In this document: piece by piece, positions 12,701 to 14,448 of the stretch
Numbering within the stretch: the first letter of the stretch is position 1
How the letters are laid out: each line of letters starts with the position of its first letter
NCBI GenBank assembly: GCA_029881615.1
Contig: JAOUMF010000008.1
Span: 1 to 14,448 of the forward strand
Source: Alphaproteobacteria bacterium
GTDB taxonomy: Bacteria > Pseudomonadota > Alphaproteobacteria > UBA8366 > JADFVY01
Length of the DNA: 14,448 bases
Direction of reading: 5' to 3'
Notes under the pieces: model-generated
What the model was told of the DNA's origin: nothing
The model's database searches: none
The model's input: the letters and a program-made list of their open reading frames with translations, nothing else
Translations under genes and position numbers: made by a program

Positions 12701-14448
12701 CGACACGCCGGTATTGCCTGTTGCAGCCTTTGCGGGCCCAGACCAGTTCCCGGTCGACTGTGAATGCAACGACGGTACCCCTGAAATCTTTTCAGTCACG
12801 AACACCGACGGCCTGCCGGCCAGCGGTCCGGTGGCGGAAAGTTCTGGTCTCGATAGCCTGACAATCGTTTCGCGAGGGGCGACGAGTGTTTTGAACCCCC
12901 TTTACGAGGGTCTCGACGGCACGACACCGAAACTGGTTACCCGTGACTACGGGTTCGGCGACATGCCGGGCACGGTGATGCTGGGGGCGACCCCGCTTGC
13001 GGTTACAAGCTGGGATGCCAATACCATCGTAGCGACAGTGCCCGCGGGTGCGGTAACCGGTCAGCTTTCGGTCACGCGTGGCGATAATGGCAAGACATCC
13101 GTCATGGGCGTCACCGTCACCGTGGATTCAACGGCAACGGTTCACCAGGTGGTGCCGGGTGCCCGCGCTATCCAGGAAGCCATCGACGCGGCCAATGACG
13201 GCGATATTGTCATGGTGTCGCCAGGTGTTTACCCGGAAACGCTGGTCATGTGGAAGCAGGTCCAGCTGCAGGGCTGGGGCGCCAACTCGGTATTCATCAA
13301 CGCCCTCAATTCGCCGGGTGAAAAGCGCGACGCCCTGCAGGCCAAGGTCGACGGGTTAGTCGCCAGCGGTGCGGTTTCTTTGCTGGCCGGCCAGGTCAAT
13401 CTGGACACCGAAATCGGCGCCGGCATTCTGGTGTTGAAGCAGAACAATAACGGCAATCCGCCTTCGCGGATCGACGGCCTCACCATCTTTGGCTCGGACA
13501 ATTCCGGCGGCATCGTCGTCAATGGATTGGTCCGCGACCTTCAGATCAGCAACAATCTGATCAAGAACAATGGTGGCGCGTATGGCGGCGGTATCCGGTC
13601 GGGTCATCCGCTGCTTCCGGCGGCCGTCAACGGCAATAATAACGCGGTCATGTCGTATGTGGATGCCGAGAACGATCGACTGAAAATCCACCACAACAAG
13701 ATCGTTCAGAATGGCAATCTCAGCGCGGTCGGCGCGGGTGGGGGCATAGCGCTCTATACCGGCTCCAACCATTACCAGGTGACCGACAACTTTATCTGTG
13801 GCAACCGCTCCAACGGTGTTGGCGGTGGTGTCAGCCATCTCGGTCTGAATGACGGCGGAAAAGTAGCCGGTGTAAAGACACCCAATCTGATCGCCCGCAA
13901 TACCATCGTCTTCAACCAGTCCTTCAATCAGGGGCAAGATGTGTCGGGCGGCGGCATCGCCGTCGGGGGCAAGGCGCCCGGAGGCCTGAACCAGTATGGT
14001 CCTGGCGCGGGATCGACCACGATCGACGGAAACCTGATCCAGGGCAACAACGCGGCGACCGGTGACGGTGGCGGTATCTACGTTGCCCGGTTCAATGGCG
14101 GGGATTTCGATCGGCCCAATCCCGATGGCTGGTACGAGTTGAACATCTCCAACAACATGATCGTGAACAATGTCGCGGGCGTGGCCGGTGGCGGCGTCTC
14201 GATGCAGGATGCCTTGCGTGTCACGCTCCACAACAACACGATCGCCAATAACGACAGCACGGCGACGGCCGGTGCGGCAATCATCCCGCAAAATCCGGAT
14301 GAATCGCTGCCGCAACCCGCCGGTATCGTTTCGCACGCTCACAGCGATGAGCTCAACCTGGCTCTGTTCACGTTACATGGGCCCAGCGTGCCTTTGCTGG
14401 AGCGGGATTATTCGAAGCCGGCGATGTCGAACAACATCATCTGGGAAA
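9732..14448 (+). CDS. Very large exported multidomain protein ending in a parallel beta-helix (3' end outside window)
   Basis: The frame is open from the ATG at 9732 (AGGGA seven bases upstream) to the window edge: 1,572 codons without a stop. A signal peptide (1-29, core FILAILVTLGIFG, cleavage after AAAHA) sends it out of the cytoplasm. Beta-rich modules of the Cna-B/SdrD/carboxypeptidase-regulatory type follow: NLPPGKYGVKI (about 244), NLAPGEYQLVI (about 379), a calcium-type D439-x-D441-x-D443-G-x2-D447-x2-E450 motif, EDFNIDGVIDD (631-641) and AGTYIVEAVTPPGYEL (about 758). Residues 800-1015 are unassigned and carry several Cys. An IPT/TIG-like domain spans about 1065-1131. From 1138 a pectin-lyase-type right-handed beta-helix begins (AIQEAIDAANDGDIVMVSPG) with at least seven N-N-x-I-x-x-N...GGGI coils. 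It is probably a surface or secreted protein; substrate and anchoring are unknown because the C-terminus is missing. Confidence 0.88.
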   Translation, partial: MKTHVIVRQFILAILVTLGIFGPIAAAHALTVEVVGHDRSADEISNGTTPVTGFRWVLQEDWTYDVTPGVPPTGAAAPSLSGRFHTSHNPVVGSGTSDELARLSSLIDPAKRYYISVLPYADYGMGGAQIAAGQASVTVGVSAYPYPTAQISVMAFLDSQINGAPDLGFEEPLANFAVQLWEAAGQYGMAGGRVLKDAYDNPLGTTYQFDMAGNPLYDADGAPVVAVAGDGIIKTGADGTVTIKNLPPGKYGVKIVPPAGQGWSQTSTIEGSKTIDAWVKANEPSLFTEFGPPGPHVFVGFVKAPGGEYKDLYRLSGTTNVSGRVVNLHNSRPPAVAFYSGVPLDHTTCWVGVNDLGVTANKYIYAARCDADNGFVVPNLAPGEYQLVIWDEFLMQIIAFYNISVLADGSCSTPDGSCALGDVPVFNWFSRLENTVFLDMDEDGFRDPGEVGIPEQNVNIRFRDGRINLAFPTDLTGYVPFDEVFPFFSWLVAEVDYGRFKATGVTYVVDAGGEIPPGDLAHGVLNPQPQIDLAGNPIINPNTGDNLSTTIATNVAGAPPLSLGFQGFMGQTSVMEWGKKPYGTDSLGRPENGGISGVVLYAITRAEDDPRYAAGEEWEPGIPRVQVNLYEDFNIDGVIDDKNGVAGFQLADSDNYPQGNFPGPEDVNHTDASLGYTAGFDMGDAIRVTYTDSWDDSQPSDCVGRYDPNPFVSEIFELNGVLLDCYDNLRNFNQIRPAVFDGGYAFGSVADIEDYLRAGTYIVEAVTPPGYELVKEEDRNVDFGDDLKPIPALLPPACVGDTHIVPDFMSFQTHPGYDPLDPALIPAPYAGQERRLCDRKQVRLAARTNAAADFFLFTQAPVAAHGFGFILDDTANEFDPLKPQFGEKWAPPFMPVSVRDWTGREVSRTYSDQFGRYNTLMPSTFAVNAPMPSGMAPNMLLTCMNDAMKKNPAYTAGSGLPEFIIDPFFNPQYSQFCYTLMFMPGATTYLDTPVLPVAAFAGPDQFPVDCECNDGTPEIFSVTNTDGLPASGPVAESSGLDSLTIVSRGATSVLNPLYEGLDGTTPKLVTRDYGFGDMPGTVMLGATPLAVTSWDANTIVATVPAGAVTGQLSVTRGDNGKTSVMGVTVTVDSTATVHQVVPGARAIQEAIDAANDGDIVMVSPGVYPETLVMWKQVQLQGWGANSVFINALNSPGEKRDALQAKVDGLVASGAVSLLAGQVNLDTEIGAGILVLKQNNNGNPPSRIDGLTIFGSDNSGGIVVNGLVRDLQISNNLIKNNGGAYGGGIRSGHPLLPAAVNGNNNAVMSYVDAENDRLKIHHNKIVQNGNLSAVGAGGGIALYTGSNHYQVTDNFICGNRSNGVGGGVSHLGLNDGGKVAGVKTPNLIARNTIVFNQSFNQGQDVSGGGIAVGGKAPGGLNQYGPGAGSTTIDGNLIQGNNAATGDGGGIYVARFNGGDFDRPNPDGWYELNISNNMIVNNVAGVAGGGVSMQDALRVTLHNNTIANNDSTATAGAAIIPQNPDESLPQPAGIVSHAHSDELNLALFTLHGPSVPLLERDYSKPAMSNNIIWE

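Overview
The window is a stretch of a bacterial chromosome with moderately GC-rich genes and markedly AT-rich intergenic regions. The cell is Gram-negative in type: there are exported multihaem cytochromes, a periplasmic Sel1/ankyrin protein, a NarX/NarL-type two-component pair and an HD-GYP protein. A proteobacterium fits best. I cannot name the genus, and I see no rRNA, tRNA, CRISPR array or insertion sequence.

Layout. Bases 1-1216 hold two leftward genes: a five-helix membrane protein with two H-x13-H pairs, then a c-type multihaem cytochrome that runs off the left edge. A 907-base AT-rich divergent region (1217-2123) separates them from two rightward, overlapping genes: a membrane-anchored ferredoxin/flavoprotein and an exported Sel1-ankyrin protein. 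Together these suggest a redox module linking a cytoplasmic nucleotide cofactor, FAD and Fe-S, two membrane b haems and periplasmic c haems, with the ankyrin protein as a likely periplasmic partner.

Bases 5470-8170 hold a regulatory pair. A NarX-like histidine kinase runs rightward, and a NarL-like response regulator runs leftward and overlaps it tail to tail by 77 bp. An HD-GYP domain protein (8550-9257) is transcribed away from the regulator. From 9732 to the right edge there is one continuous reading frame for a very large exported protein. It has a signal peptide, several Cna-B/SdrD-like beta domains, an IPT/TIG-like domain and the start of a right-handed parallel beta-helix. Its stop codon is not in the window.

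Connections. The four long non-coding stretches share short motifs: TACCCAT heptamers that fit the NarL consensus, TACT/AGTA inverted repeats and ACGAATA elements. The clearest is a 17-bp inverted repeat just upstream of the response-regulator start. The working hypothesis is that this two-component system controls itself, the redox module and the large exported protein. This is inference from motif placement and gene neighbourhood, not demonstrated.
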